Assembly: GCA_003599235.1 (NCBI GenBank) | Contig: QZJE01000006.1 | Coordinates: 1-64,000, forward strand | Length of the DNA: 64,000 bases | Origin: Actinomycetota bacterium | Lineage (GTDB): Bacteria > Actinomycetota > Aquicultoria > SURF-47 | Direction: 5' to 3' | Shown: in pieces, positions 18,469 through 29,128 of the stretch | Numbering within the stretch: the stretch's first letter is position 1 | Layout of the letters: each line of letters opens with the position of its first letter | Position numbers and translations under genes: made by a program | Notes under the pieces: model-generated | The model's input: only the letters and a program-made list of their open reading frames with translations | Databases searched by the model: none | Told to the model about the DNA's origin: nothing

Positions 18469-18994
18469 TAAAACTTAATTTTGCTAAAGTCAAGCCGATG
18501 ATAGTTTTAGAATCTATTATTTTGCCATCATTTATCATAGCTAGCGCTTTGTCTAACTTTATTTTTACTATATCAATCTCTTCTTCTTCTTCTGGCTGGC
18601 TATCTACTATTTGAAGAGTTGTAGCTAAATAAAGATAGAACATCTCGTCACTATATCCGGGGCTTAAATAAAAACTGGTCATTTTTTGCCAATTATCAGC
18701 TTTTAGCCCTGCTTCCTCCACTAATTCTGTTTTTGCCCTTTGTATAATGTCATCTCCTTCCTCGATTACTCCAGCCGGTATCTCTAGCATTGCTTGTCCT
18801 GTAGCCTCTCTGAATTGTCTTACTAAATAAACATTATTTTCGAAGTCTAAGGCTAATACTCCAACAGCGTCTACCCGGCGTAAAATCTCACGTACAAAAG
18901 CGCCTTTCGAGTTTTTAAAATGCGCTTCTTCTACAGACATAAACTTGCCTTGGTAAATAATTTGGGAAGCGACTTTTGTTCTTTGCTCAACCAT
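18449..18994 (-). CDS. NUDIX hydrolase (ADP-ribose pyrophosphatase-like)
   Basis: EIPAGVIEEGDDIIQRAKTELVEEAGL Nudix box. Confidence 0.93.
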   Translation of the reverse strand: MVEQRTKVASQIIYQGKFMSVEEAHFKNSKGAFVREILRRVDAVGVLALDFENNVYLVRQFREATGQAMLEIPAGVIEEGDDIIQRAKTELVEEAGLKADNWQKMTSFYLSPGYSDEMFYLYLATTLQIVDSQPEEEEEIDIVKIKLDKALAMINDGKIIDSKTIIGLTLAKLSFSDAALY

Positions 18995-20065
18995 TTATAC
19001 TCCTCTTAAAGCCACCATTGCCGCACAGCCTGATGCCTGAAAATATTCCTTTTCTTGCTCTATTAAGCGCTGCATAGTTGTCACTTTTATCTTGTTCCTC
19101 TTTAAAGCATCAAGGGTAATATCGTTTTCAATAATCTCAATCAAATGTTTATCATCTAAGCCATGTTTTTTTACTTGACTCATAACTAATGTCAACTTCT
19201 GGCTATCCATTTTTGGCAAAGCCATGCTTACTTGGGTTAGGGCGGCAATTGATAATGATGTGAGGGTATGGTGGCTAAGACCGTAGTGGCGGCTTCGTTT
19301 ATCTCTAAAAGAAATTCTGGGAACAGCTACTGCAAAGCCTTTTAATGATGCTACCGCATTTAAGTTAACTCCTTGTTCAATACCGCTAAATCCTAAAGCT
19401 GTGCCTGTTCCTACAATCCCCGGCCCCATTGTCACAATAGCAATATCGGCCTCAACTACCCACCTTGCAATAGCTAAAGCGCTAAATATATTTACTGCTT
19501 CGTAGTCGCCCCCAAAAGCGTTTCCTAAGGTTATGGTATTATCAATAAAACCTTTTTGTGCAAGATTAAAAACTTGCCTACTAAAAGCAATGGGTAGTGC
19601 TGCTGCGTCTGTCATAATGTAGGCAATTCTAACTTCCGGCTTTAATACCTTAGCGGTAACAGCAATAGCAGGTAGTTGGCTATGTAAAGTACCTACTATT
19701 ACCGGCATTCCTTCAATAGTTTTTTTATCTTTTAATATATCGTGGTTAACACTTTCCTGGGCTTCCTCGGATAGAACAGAAAATTGATAAGGGGTGTAGC
19801 GAAGCTTCATAATATGGCCGGGTGAAAAGTTACTAAAATCGCGATTTTTTTGGTTATAGAACACAAAATGAGCTCCGCCTGTACCAAGTCCCAGATCAAC
19901 AGCAGTTGTATTTACTAAAACTCTACTGCCGACCTCAATATCTCCAGTTAAAGGCTCGTAATTGTAAGCAGGAAACACTTTGCCTTCAATTTCTACTTCT
20001 ACCTTGCTAACAAGTTGCTTTACTTCGATAATTTTTTTAACCACTGCTTGTTTAATACTCAGCAT
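18995..20065 (-). CDS. DUF3866-family protein
   Basis: LGTGGAHFVFYN, HIMKLRYTPYQFSVLSEEAQES, GLSHHTLTSLSIAAL. Confidence 0.85.
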   Translation of the reverse strand: MLSIKQAVVKKIIEVKQLVSKVEVEIEGKVFPAYNYEPLTGDIEVGSRVLVNTTAVDLGLGTGGAHFVFYNQKNRDFSNFSPGHIMKLRYTPYQFSVLSEEAQESVNHDILKDKKTIEGMPVIVGTLHSQLPAIAVTAKVLKPEVRIAYIMTDAAALPIAFSRQVFNLAQKGFIDNTITLGNAFGGDYEAVNIFSALAIARWVVEADIAIVTMGPGIVGTGTALGFSGIEQGVNLNAVASLKGFAVAVPRISFRDKRSRHYGLSHHTLTSLSIAALTQVSMALPKMDSQKLTLVMSQVKKHGLDDKHLIEIIENDITLDALKRNKIKVTTMQRLIEQEKEYFQASGCAAMVALRGV

Positions 20066-21176
20066 GTGTTTCCTCTATGATTTTTAAAGCTAACATTGCT
20101 GCCTTATTCAACTGCTCGATTTTTATGCTCTCATCAAAAGAATGAGCATCCTTATAGCCGGTGGCCAATACAAGCGAGTCAATGCCCTTTTCGTTAAATA
20201 CGTTGGCATCGCTTCCTCCACCTGAAGTCATTATTTGAGGATGTACTCCTATGGCTTTAAGGGCATTTTTACATATTTTTACCGGATCTTTTTCTTTATT
20301 GATGAAAAATGCTCGGTATTCTTTTTTGATATCCACATCTAACCCGGCTCCGATTTTGGCTGCCTCTATAGTAGCTACCTCTATCATATGCTTTGTCTGT
20401 ATATCCAACCTCTTATCATCATGGCTTCTGGCCTCAGCTTTTATGTAAACATGGTCTGGGATAATATTAGATGCTTTGCCCCCTTTTATCACCCCTACAT
20501 TAGCTGTTGTCATCTCGTCAATTGAACCCAGCTTCATAGCAGAAATAGCCTTGGAAGCAGCTACAATAGCATTAACTCCTTTTTTGGGGTCAGCCCCGGC
20601 ATGAGCAGATTTGCCCTTAAAAACCATTTCAATAGTATTTTGCGAAGGGGCTCGGTTGATTATCCCGCCCACTTCTGCTGCTCCATCAAAACTATAGCAA
20701 CTTTTTGCACTAAACAGAGCTAGATCCAGGTTTTTAGCTCCGAGCAGGCCGATTTCTTCAGCTACCGTAAAAGCGATTTCTATCCCACAATGAGAGATTG
20801 CGTTTTCAATTACAGTATGTACTGCCTCCAATATTGCTGCTATTCCCGCTTTATCATCAGCACCTAAAATCGTATTTTTTTGGCTTACAATAGTATTCTT
20901 ATCAATTGTATGTTCTATATTTATCCCAGCAGCAACTGTATCTAGGTGAGCGTTTAACAAAACAGGCTTCTTTTTGCCAGAATTAGCCGCAATATTTACC
21001 AATAAATTGCCACAGTCAGAGGCGATTTTATTAGCAGTATCATCTTCTGTTGGCTTAATGCCCAGCTTGCCCAAGTAAGAGATAACATAATCGCCAACCT
21101 TTCTCTCGCGTAAAGAAGGGCTGTCTATTTTAATCAATTCCAGAAATGTCTTAAGCAATCTATCGTTGTTTATCAT
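20052..21176 (-). CDS. M20 metallopeptidase (PepT-like tripeptidase)
   Basis: LLNAHLDTVAAGINIEHTI, ILGADDKAGIAAILEA, TVAEEIGLLGAKNLD. Confidence 0.9.
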   Translation of the reverse strand: MINNDRLLKTFLELIKIDSPSLRERKVGDYVISYLGKLGIKPTEDDTANKIASDCGNLLVNIAANSGKKKPVLLNAHLDTVAAGINIEHTIDKNTIVSQKNTILGADDKAGIAAILEAVHTVIENAISHCGIEIAFTVAEEIGLLGAKNLDLALFSAKSCYSFDGAAEVGGIINRAPSQNTIEMVFKGKSAHAGADPKKGVNAIVAASKAISAMKLGSIDEMTTANVGVIKGGKASNIIPDHVYIKAEARSHDDKRLDIQTKHMIEVATIEAAKIGAGLDVDIKKEYRAFFINKEKDPVKICKNALKAIGVHPQIMTSGGGSDANVFNEKGIDSLVLATGYKDAHSFDESIKIEQLNKAAMLALKIIEETHAEY

Positions 21177-21192
21177 GGGCTTATTTTACCCG

Positions 21193-22833
21193 TTAGCTAG
21201 TTTCTTTAGAAGCTTTATCACTCTTAGAAGAAAACTTGGGTTGAGCAATGGCAGCAGCTATAAACTCTTTAAATAGCGGATGTGGCCTAACTGGTCTGGA
21301 GCCAAACTCCGGATGAAATTGCGAGGCTACAAAAAACGGATGGTTAGCAATCTCTACCATTTCTACTAATCTATTATCGGGTGAGACTCCGCTAAAAACC
21401 AATCCGCTTTTTTCTAATATTTCCCGGTAATCGTTATTAACTTCATAGCGATGGCGATGTCTTTCCTCAACATGCTCTTTTTTATATGCCCTATAAGCTA
21501 CCGTAGCTGGCTTTAAGCGGCAGGGATAATTGCCAAGGCGCATGGTGCCGCCCATATCCTCAATTGATTTCTGAGATAACATCAAGTCTATTACCGGGTA
21601 AGCAGTATCTGGGTTAAACTCCGAACTGTTAGCCTGCGCTAAACCAGCTACATTTCTGGCAAACTCAACCACCGCCACTTGTAAGCCCAAGCAAATCCCC
21701 AAATAAGGAACTTTATTTTCCCTAGCATATTTGGCTGCCCTTATTTTGCCCTCCAGCCCCCTGATACCAAAACCCCCGGGAACTAAAATCCCGCAAGCTT
21801 TAGATAACTTATTTTCTACTTCCTTAGCGCTTAGCTTTTCAGCATCTATCCAATCCAGCTTTATTTTATGGTTATGGTGTATCCCCGCATGGTTCAAGGC
21901 TTCGTAAATACTGATGTAGGCATCTGGCAACTGGACATATTTCCCAACGATGGCAATTGTGATTTCATTTGTAATAGCAGAAACCTTGTCAACAAAAGTT
22001 TTCCAATCATCAAGCTGAGCTTTAGTTGATTTTAAACTAAGCTCTCTTATGACAATATCATCTAGCTTCTCTTTATGCATAAGTAGCGGCACTTCATAAA
22101 TACTCTTGGCATTTAAGGCCTGGATAACTGCCTCCGGCTCGATATCACAAAAAAGAGCTAGCTTCTTTTTAGTAGCCTCAGTTAAAGGACGGTCTGTACG
22201 GCATACGATTACATCCGGCTGAATACCTATACTTCTAAGTTCTTTGACACTATGCTGGGTAGGCTTGGTTTTAAGCTCAGCAGCAGTATCGATATAAGGC
22301 ACCAGGGAAACATGGATGTATAAAACATTTTCTTTTCCAACATCTTTCTTTAACTGACGTATAGCTTCTAAAAAAGGAAGGGATTCGATGTCACCAACAG
22401 TACCGCCTATTTCAGTGATGACAACATCGGGATGATCGGATTTACCTAAACGCAAAATGCTTTCTTTAATCTCATTAGTAACATGTGGTATAACCTGGAC
22501 AGTACCGCCTAAGAACTGGCCTTTACGTTCTTTTTTAATTAGGTTCCAGTAAACTGCCCCAGCAGTAACATTGCTTGCTCCGCTTAGATTTTCGTCAATA
22601 AAGCGCTCGTAATGACCTAAATCCAAATCGGTTTCAGTGCCGTCATGGGTTACAAAAACTTCGCCATGCTGGAAGGGAGACATTGTTCCGGGGTCTACGT
22701 TTAAATAGGGGTCGAGTTTCTGAATCGTGACTTTTAAACCTCTTTGTTTAAGTAAAAGCCCGATGCTAGCTGCTGTTATGCCCTTTCCCAGTGAGGATAC
22801 CACCCCGCCGGTTACAAAGATATACTTGGGCAA
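21193..22833 (-). CDS. pyrG: CTP synthase
   Basis: [68 protein letters not shown]. Confidence 0.98.
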   Translation of the reverse strand: MPKYIFVTGGVVSSLGKGITAASIGLLLKQRGLKVTIQKLDPYLNVDPGTMSPFQHGEVFVTHDGTETDLDLGHYERFIDENLSGASNVTAGAVYWNLIKKERKGQFLGGTVQVIPHVTNEIKESILRLGKSDHPDVVITEIGGTVGDIESLPFLEAIRQLKKDVGKENVLYIHVSLVPYIDTAAELKTKPTQHSVKELRSIGIQPDVIVCRTDRPLTEATKKKLALFCDIEPEAVIQALNAKSIYEVPLLMHKEKLDDIVIRELSLKSTKAQLDDWKTFVDKVSAITNEITIAIVGKYVQLPDAYISIYEALNHAGIHHNHKIKLDWIDAEKLSAKEVENKLSKACGILVPGGFGIRGLEGKIRAAKYARENKVPYLGICLGLQVAVVEFARNVAGLAQANSSEFNPDTAYPVIDLMLSQKSIEDMGGTMRLGNYPCRLKPATVAYRAYKKEHVEERHRHRYEVNNDYREILEKSGLVFSGVSPDNRLVEMVEIANHPFFVASQFHPEFGSRPVRPHPLFKEFIAAAIAQPKFSSKSDKASKETS

Positions 22834-22878
22834 ATAATCAAATCCCCTTTGTCAAAAAATCTTTTTCAAACTATAACA

Positions 22879-23583
22879 TTATTTTTCTTTTATCGCAAAA
22901 TAGGTATTTTGTCCCAATGAACTCAAGTATATAAGCAGCGCATAGATAAAAAGAATAAGCCCCAGCATTTCTAAGGTTTCTTCAATGGTAGTTATCATCA
23001 CAAAAAGCATATCAACGGAACCAACGTGGGAAATATAGCGTGCTCCAATAGCTTCCATTCCCAGAGCACCACCAACATAGAGCCCCCAGGCGCCAGCAAT
23101 AAGATTGCATATTTTTTGAGGAAGATTAACAAAAAACTTTAAATACAACAATACAATTACAATAACTAAAATTAACCCGGGAATTACCCAGGTAAAATAG
23201 AGATAGCCGCTGACATTAAACAGATGTCTAAGCGGCTTAATCGACAGCTCATGGATACGGGAAGCTTCATCAATCGATATATACAAAAATAATAGGGCCA
23301 GGCCTTTCCAATAAACCGAATCTTTGTTCCCATTTTTCCTAGCACTCACCCCGATTAAAAACAAAAGAGTAGAGCAACAGAGCAATAGAATAACAGCAAA
23401 CCAAGTGGGAATATTGGCTTCACTATCTAGATTAACAAGCCTTATATATTCTATTAGATGGTTATACTTAAGAACATGCAGCAAATACTGAGCAGTTACA
23501 CTTTGAATTGTTAGAAACAATGCAATAATAACTAAAAAAATGGCAATTTTTTTGGGGTTTATTTCAATTTTCAAATTATTCAT
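22879..23583 (-). CDS. Uncharacterised polytopic membrane protein with DEASRIHE and ETLEMLG motifs
   Basis: Multiple hydrophobic segments; charged DEASRIHE and TTIEETLEMLG stretches. Confidence 0.7.
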   Translation of the reverse strand: MNNLKIEINPKKIAIFLVIIALFLTIQSVTAQYLLHVLKYNHLIEYIRLVNLDSEANIPTWFAVILLLCCSTLLFLIGVSARKNGNKDSVYWKGLALLFLYISIDEASRIHELSIKPLRHLFNVSGYLYFTWVIPGLILVIVIVLLYLKFFVNLPQKICNLIAGAWGLYVGGALGMEAIGARYISHVGSVDMLFVMITTIEETLEMLGLILFIYALLIYLSSLGQNTYFAIKEK

Positions 23584-24464
23584 TTACTTCTTTCAAGGCC
23601 TAATTCGTCAAACCATTTTAGCAAGGGGTGTCTTTGAATAAAAGAGCTAAAGGAAGACATTTCTGCATATAGTTGAAGTAAGACAAGTACAGCTAAAACC
23701 GGCAAATTAACTATCCAGTTGTATTCTGTAGCAAAAATAAGACCAATCATAGCCCCAATAAAATTAGAGCCTGCGTCTCCTATCATAGCTTTCTCAGTTA
23801 AATCCGTATAAGCCAAAACAATAAGAGCGCCAACATAAAGTAAAAATATTGATTTTGAGAAATAACTACTGGCAAAAAGAATGGCCCCTATCAAAAAAGC
23901 AACTTTTATAGCCCTACCGGGCCTTAAGTCTAATAAATTAAAAAAATTAATAAATAACGTTATCATAAAGGTGTTAATAACTAAATCGATAACGGTTTTT
24001 GAAACATAGAAAGAAGCAACGGCGCTCAAAATAAAACCTGCAATAGCTTTAATAAATCCAGTTGTAACCCTTCCTTTTAAAAGCATATTAATATGGCCCT
24101 TAAACCCTCTAGTTTTGTCGCCCCAAATATCATCTATTAACCCAAATACGGAAGTGCCGATTGCTAAAGTTGCAAAAGCAATTAACCACCAATTTGGATG
24201 CGAACCAAAAGAGGGATCTCTGTTTAAGCTGAGGTATATAATAGGCAAGTAAAAAAGAGTGTCTATTCCAAAAACGAGGCCAAGCGAATTAACAACCTTT
24301 TTTCCTCTGTAGTTAACAGAAACAAAATTAATTTTTCGAAAAATATATAGCAATATTGCAGCTATTGCAGCTGAAAAAAGTAAGGAAATGATAAGGAATG
24401 ATATTAGTAACCAATAAAATACTATAAACGCCGAAACATTCATGCCTTCTTTTCTATCTCCCAA
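23580..24464 (-). CDS. MraY/WecA-like polyprenyl-phosphate sugar-1-phosphate transferase family protein
   Basis: GLIDDIWGDKTRGFKGH, NLLDLRPGRAIK, MIGDAGSNFIGAMIGL. Confidence 0.85.
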   Translation of the reverse strand: MGDRKEGMNVSAFIVFYWLLISFLIISLLFSAAIAAILLYIFRKINFVSVNYRGKKVVNSLGLVFGIDTLFYLPIIYLSLNRDPSFGSHPNWWLIAFATLAIGTSVFGLIDDIWGDKTRGFKGHINMLLKGRVTTGFIKAIAGFILSAVASFYVSKTVIDLVINTFMITLFINFFNLLDLRPGRAIKVAFLIGAILFASSYFSKSIFLLYVGALIVLAYTDLTEKAMIGDAGSNFIGAMIGLIFATEYNWIVNLPVLAVLVLLQLYAEMSSFSSFIQRHPLLKWFDELGLERSK

Positions 24465-25113
24465 CTCTTTTAATAATCACTTTGGCAATAGCTATAAACT
24501 GCTTTCCTCTGTGAATAAATCCGGGTATATTGCGCCCAGTAGCGCTGTGAGCCATATTCGTTTTAACCTCTACAATCCTAAACCCGGCCCTAACAGTATC
24601 AATAGTCAGCCCCGTCTCCAACCCAAAACCGTCTTCTATAACTACTTTATCTAACACTTCTTTTCTAATGGCCCGCTGCCCGGAAAGAGGAGCAGCCATT
24701 TCAAGACCGGTAAAACGCTTAATCCCCCATCTGGCCAGTCCCTTAGCTAAACCAAAACCGCCTTTTATTTCCGGTTTTGGAAATACCGCTATTGACACAT
24801 CGGCTTGGTTTTTTTCTACCGGCTCTAGTATTTTTTTAGCCTCTTTTGCACTACTTCCTAAATCTCCATCTAAAAACAACACGATGCTAGCATTGATACT
24901 AGCCAAAGCGGTTCTAATAGCTGCTCCTTTGCCGATGTTTTCGTTAAGAACTAGAACTCTGGCACCTGCTTCGTCTGCTTTTTTTGCACTGTTATCAATT
25001 GAGCAATCATCGACTACTACAACTTCTAAGCCAATTTCCATTAGGGATTTTACAGTATCAGCTATTTTTTCCTCTTCGTTATAACAAGCAACTAATGCTA
25101 CTGCCTCAGACAC
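24454..25113 (-). CDS. Family 2 glycosyltransferase
   Basis: ACYNEEEKIADTVKSL, VVVVDDCSIDNSAKKADEAGARVLVLNENIGKGAAIRTAL, LFLDGDLG. Confidence 0.9.
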   Translation of the reverse strand: MSEAVALVACYNEEEKIADTVKSLMEIGLEVVVVDDCSIDNSAKKADEAGARVLVLNENIGKGAAIRTALASINASIVLFLDGDLGSSAKEAKKILEPVEKNQADVSIAVFPKPEIKGGFGLAKGLARWGIKRFTGLEMAAPLSGQRAIRKEVLDKVVIEDGFGLETGLTIDTVRAGFRIVEVKTNMAHSATGRNIPGFIHRGKQFIAIAKVIIKRVGR

Positions 25114-26230
25114 CTAAAACCTCCTGGTAAATAGCGTTTGTTTTATCAACCATTATCTCTAAAGTAAACTCATCGTTTAATTTTGCGTGTGCGTTAAAAA
25201 TAAGCTTTTGCCTTAAATCCTTATCTTTATACAAAGATTCTATAGCCAAGGCAAGACTTTCACTATCAGATGGGGGCACCAATAAACCGTCTTTACCGTT
25301 GTCGATAATTTCTACCACTCCGCCGGAACTAGTAGCAATAACCGGCAGTTTTGCAGACATTGCCTCTAGAACTACCAGTCCAAAAGGCTCGTTTATCGAG
25401 GGCAGAACAAACAAATCGCTAGAAAAATATATTCGGTTAATATCGACTGGATTAGTTATTAATTTTACGCTTTTCTCAAGGCCAAGGCTCTTTATTTGGT
25501 CTCTAAGCTCGTCTTCTAGTGGACCAGAGCCCACTATTACCAGCTTAATTTTAGGTATCTTCTTAGATATTTTTAAAAAAGCTTCCACTAGATATTTTTG
25601 TCCCTTAAAAGAGACCATACGCCCAATATTTAAAATAATAAAATCGTTTGGGCTAAAACCAAGCTCTGTTTTATTAATCATCCCTAAATCACCTAAAACC
25701 GGATTAATGCCGTTATGGATAACTTTTATTTTATCTGCATCAAGCCCCTCTTTTTCTATTAAAGCCTTCTTTAATTGATGTGAAACGGCAATTGTAATTG
25801 AGGTTTTTTTATCTAATTGCCTATCGATAAAAGAAGACAGCCTTCTTTTGAGAAAAGATGCATTCTGATACGACATAAAATTGTGAATGGTAATAATTAT
25901 TGGGATATTAAAACTAAAAGCAGCAACTCGGCCAAGAAGGGCGGATTTATTCCCATGGATATGGATTAAATCAGGCCTTATGTTTTTAAGCATGCCGCGC
26001 AGGCACTTAATCGTTTTTAAATCTTGCCATGGTTTTATGCTGTCTGCCATATCAATCTCAAAAACATCGGCCAAACCATCTAACTTCGCTCTAAGTTCCT
26101 TGTTTTTAGCTGTTATTACACTAATACAATAGGATTTTTGGCTTAGTCCCGATATTAGATCCACCAGGTGCTTTTGCATACCACCGGCACTCGGTCTGAT
26201 AATAAAAAGAACTTTTTTTCTTAAGGTCAT
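25106..26230 (-). CDS. Family 4 glycosyltransferase
   Basis: GGMQKHLVDLI, IHNGINP, INEPFGLVVLEAMSAKLPVIATSSGGVVEII. Confidence 0.93.
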   Translation of the reverse strand: MTLRKKVLFIIRPSAGGMQKHLVDLISGLSQKSYCISVITAKNKELRAKLDGLADVFEIDMADSIKPWQDLKTIKCLRGMLKNIRPDLIHIHGNKSALLGRVAAFSFNIPIIITIHNFMSYQNASFLKRRLSSFIDRQLDKKTSITIAVSHQLKKALIEKEGLDADKIKVIHNGINPVLGDLGMINKTELGFSPNDFIILNIGRMVSFKGQKYLVEAFLKISKKIPKIKLVIVGSGPLEDELRDQIKSLGLEKSVKLITNPVDINRIYFSSDLFVLPSINEPFGLVVLEAMSAKLPVIATSSGGVVEIIDNGKDGLLVPPSDSESLALAIESLYKDKDLRQKLIFNAHAKLNDEFTLEIMVDKTNAIYQEVLGV

Positions 26231-27069
26231 GGTGAAATGGGAGTAAGTTTTTCAGCAGCTTGCTTGAAACCAAAGTGGCCTGTTTCTCCACTTAGCAAAT
26301 ATATTAATGATAATTTTCCTTGATTGAGATCGATGTTATCAACACTACTCAACTTTAGCCCTTGAAGCGATTTTATTACGTTAGTCTCGTCTTTAGATTT
26401 CTCTAAAACGATTACAGGTGCTTTTAGGTTGGTTATTTGCTTAACTAACTTAAGCGACCAGTCATTGGCTTCTTCTTCAAAAGGCTCCCACGGTAATACA
26501 ACAATACTTTGAGCCAAAGCCTGGTTTTGGTTACTTACTTCTATATAACCATTATCGTCTAGCGTTTTTATAAACGGCCTTTTATCGGCCATTATTTCGG
26601 CTGATAGCACTTCGATAATATATTGATGGATGTTAGAAGATTTGTTTTTTGCTATTTTGGCTTCTGCTAGTAGTCCTTCTAGCTCCTTATCGTTTTTTTC
26701 AAATAAACGGCTACTTATATAAATTGTGGAGGCTTTTCCTCCCGCTTTAATTATTAGCTCTGATAAATCATTGACTATTTTACGGTCCTGCGAAAAAGAA
26801 AGAAGGGTTACTTTTTTGTCTTTTATTTTGTTTTTTATCAAAGAAGCAACTAATATCTCTTCAAATTGTTCCTGGGAACTGTTAATTTTTCTTAAAATAT
26901 TGTTATCGGACTTAACCTTAGAAATATCATTTTGAATATCTAATACAAGCTTATCTTGCTGGCTACCCAGTATTCCTTTATCGATAATGGCTGTTCCTAA
27001 AAGCACCCCCACTGCTAAGGCCAAAAAGACCGCTACCAAGGAAACCACATGATATCTGAAATCAAACAT
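26227..27069 (-). CDS. MctB/SteB-like copper transporter-family protein (DUF3186)
   Basis: MFDFRYHVVSLVAVFLALAVGVLLGTAI signature N-terminus; position next to steA-like gene. Confidence 0.85.
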   Translation of the reverse strand: MFDFRYHVVSLVAVFLALAVGVLLGTAIIDKGILGSQQDKLVLDIQNDISKVKSDNNILRKINSSQEQFEEILVASLIKNKIKDKKVTLLSFSQDRKIVNDLSELIIKAGGKASTIYISSRLFEKNDKELEGLLAEAKIAKNKSSNIHQYIIEVLSAEIMADKRPFIKTLDDNGYIEVSNQNQALAQSIVVLPWEPFEEEANDWSLKLVKQITNLKAPVIVLEKSKDETNVIKSLQGLKLSSVDNIDLNQGKLSLIYLLSGETGHFGFKQAAEKLTPISP

Positions 27070-27072
27070 CTC

Positions 27073-28200
27073 TCACATCCCTAATGATAATCTAATTCTA
27101 GATACTACTAAGCTTACAAAATTTCTAACCTGAGGGGAACTCATAATAATAATGATGGTAGTTATAAAAGCAGCTAAAATAATGGTTATTAAGTAGCCAA
27201 CTTTTGGCTTAGAGCGGTATAGCTTGCTTACGCCTTTAGCGTCTACTAAACGGTCCCCAACTTTTAAGCGAGCAAGAAAAGTGCTAGCCATCCCTTTACG
27301 GCCTTTATCTAGAAACTCTATTAGATTTGCATGTGAGCCCACCAAGACAATAATCTCGGCTCCAAGCTCGTAAGCCAGCACCATTGCCACGTCTTCACTG
27401 GTTCCTTCAACTTTAAAAACTAAGGCATTAAGCCCAAGCTTCTCAATACGCTTAAGTCCCGGAGCTACGCCGTTAGTATAAGCATGTACCACCAATTCCC
27501 GGGCTAACCTCAAGGCTTTATCGCCGGCACTATCCATATCTCCAATAATAATATCTGGCTTATAACCTTCTTCAACTAAAGCGTCGGCTCCACCATCTAC
27601 TCCGATGATAACCGGTTTTATGTCCCTTATGTAGCTTCTAAGCATTCGTAAATCTTGCTTGTAGTCATATCCCCTGACTACAATTAATACCGGCCGGTCT
27701 TTAATCTGAGTTTTAATTTCAGGCAAGCTCGGTTTATCGAGAATGAAACCTTTTTCTGCCTGCACATAAGACAGGGTATTTACTGCAAAGTCTTGCAACT
27801 CGCCACTTAAGTTTTTCCTGGCCGCTGTCATTTTATCCTCGATTGCCTCTAAAGTTAATATATTGCCCTTGGCAACCATCTTGGCATCTTTATATATACT
27901 GCTATCTTTAACCATCACCCGGTCGCCTTCGTTAACTAACTTAAAAATCTCCTTGCCTGCATCTTCAATTAATTTGACCTTTGCAGAAGCTAACAGGAGG
28001 GGGCCTGTATTTGGATAACGGCCGGTAATATATTGCGCGGAATTAATAACTATTTGTACCCCGGTATCAAGCAGAGACTCAGCGGTGACGCGATCTAAAT
28101 CTTCTTGGTCAATAATAGCAATATTGTCAGGATTTAGCCTTTTTACCAGGTTTTTTGTTTTTTTATCTAGCTTTGCAATACCATCTATATTCAATCTCAC
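27073..28200 (-). CDS. SteA-like putative cytokinetic ring protein
   Basis: PNTGPLLLASAKVKLIEDAG, PVIIGVDGGADALVEEGYKPDIIIGDMDSAGDKALR; C-terminal TM. Confidence 0.85.
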   Translation of the reverse strand: MRLNIDGIAKLDKKTKNLVKRLNPDNIAIIDQEDLDRVTAESLLDTGVQIVINSAQYITGRYPNTGPLLLASAKVKLIEDAGKEIFKLVNEGDRVMVKDSSIYKDAKMVAKGNILTLEAIEDKMTAARKNLSGELQDFAVNTLSYVQAEKGFILDKPSLPEIKTQIKDRPVLIVVRGYDYKQDLRMLRSYIRDIKPVIIGVDGGADALVEEGYKPDIIIGDMDSAGDKALRLARELVVHAYTNGVAPGLKRIEKLGLNALVFKVEGTSEDVAMVLAYELGAEIIVLVGSHANLIEFLDKGRKGMASTFLARLKVGDRLVDAKGVSKLYRSKPKVGYLITIILAAFITTIIIIMSSPQVRNFVSLVVSRIRLSLGM

Positions 28201-28230
28201 TCCGTTTAGGCGGTTTTATCCATTCGATTA

Positions 28231-28261
28231 CTAGCCTCTAACCTCTAATCTCTAGCCTCTA
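28231..28261. repeat. Heptamer array, minus strand TAGAGGC TAGAGAT TAGAGGT TAGAGGC TAG
   Basis: Four 7-nt units plus partial; first TAG is the nadK stop. Confidence 0.8.
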
Positions 28262-29128
28262 CTTCAGTGGATGGAGCTCCATTAATTTTTTTCTTAACAC
28301 CCCAAAGAAATCTTGATGGGCAAACCGTATTAAAAATGCTGATTTTTTTTCACTAGATATAGTAATATCACTAAGCTTATCTTCATGAACAGGAATCCCA
28401 TCACTTGTGATACTAATAATCTCACTTTTCTTTACCGGTTTAATGATTATATCTTCTGCTCGGCCAACCACAACACTGCGGTTAAATAACGTATGCGGAT
28501 TAACAGGCGTTAACATCTTAATATCTGTTAAGGGAGACACCAGAGGGCCTCCTGCCGATAATGAGTAAGCAGTAGAGCCGGTAGGAGTAGATACAGCTAT
28601 TCCGTCAGCTGCATACCTATACAAGAATTGTTCACCAATAAATACATCTAGATGCAGTAGCTGGTAGCTCCCCGGACCAGTGATAATGATGTCGTTTAGC
28701 GCTAGACATTGTATCTTTGATTTATCCCACCAAACTGTCCCCTTTAGAAGCATTCTTTTTTCTATCATATAATCATTCTTTAATACTCTATCTAGCGCTC
28801 TGTACAAATAATCCGGAGCCACCTCGGCTAAAAAACCTATACGTCCGTAGTTTACAGCTAGAACTGGGATTTCTTTGCCACAAAGAAGACGAATAGCCCT
28901 AAGTACAGTACCGTCTCCGCCTAGGCTTATCACCAAATCGGCTTTTGAGATTTCGCTTGGCAGCACAGCTAATTCTTTAGCAATATGACAAGCATCTGAT
29001 TCTACCAACACAACATCAATTTTCTTCCCCTTAAGCCATCTGATGATATCCCTTGATTTGCCGATAGCTTCTTTCTTGGCTACATTTGGCACTAATGCCA
29101 CTGTTTTAACATTCATGAGAACTTTCAA
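28259..29128 (-). CDS. nadK: NAD kinase
   Basis: LVISLGGDGTVLRAIRLL, VNYGRIGFLAEV, DGIAVSTPTGSTAYSLSAGGPLV. Confidence 0.95.
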   Translation of the reverse strand: MKVLMNVKTVALVPNVAKKEAIGKSRDIIRWLKGKKIDVVLVESDACHIAKELAVLPSEISKADLVISLGGDGTVLRAIRLLCGKEIPVLAVNYGRIGFLAEVAPDYLYRALDRVLKNDYMIEKRMLLKGTVWWDKSKIQCLALNDIIITGPGSYQLLHLDVFIGEQFLYRYAADGIAVSTPTGSTAYSLSAGGPLVSPLTDIKMLTPVNPHTLFNRSVVVGRAEDIIIKPVKKSEIISITSDGIPVHEDKLSDITISSEKKSAFLIRFAHQDFFGVLRKKLMELHPLK

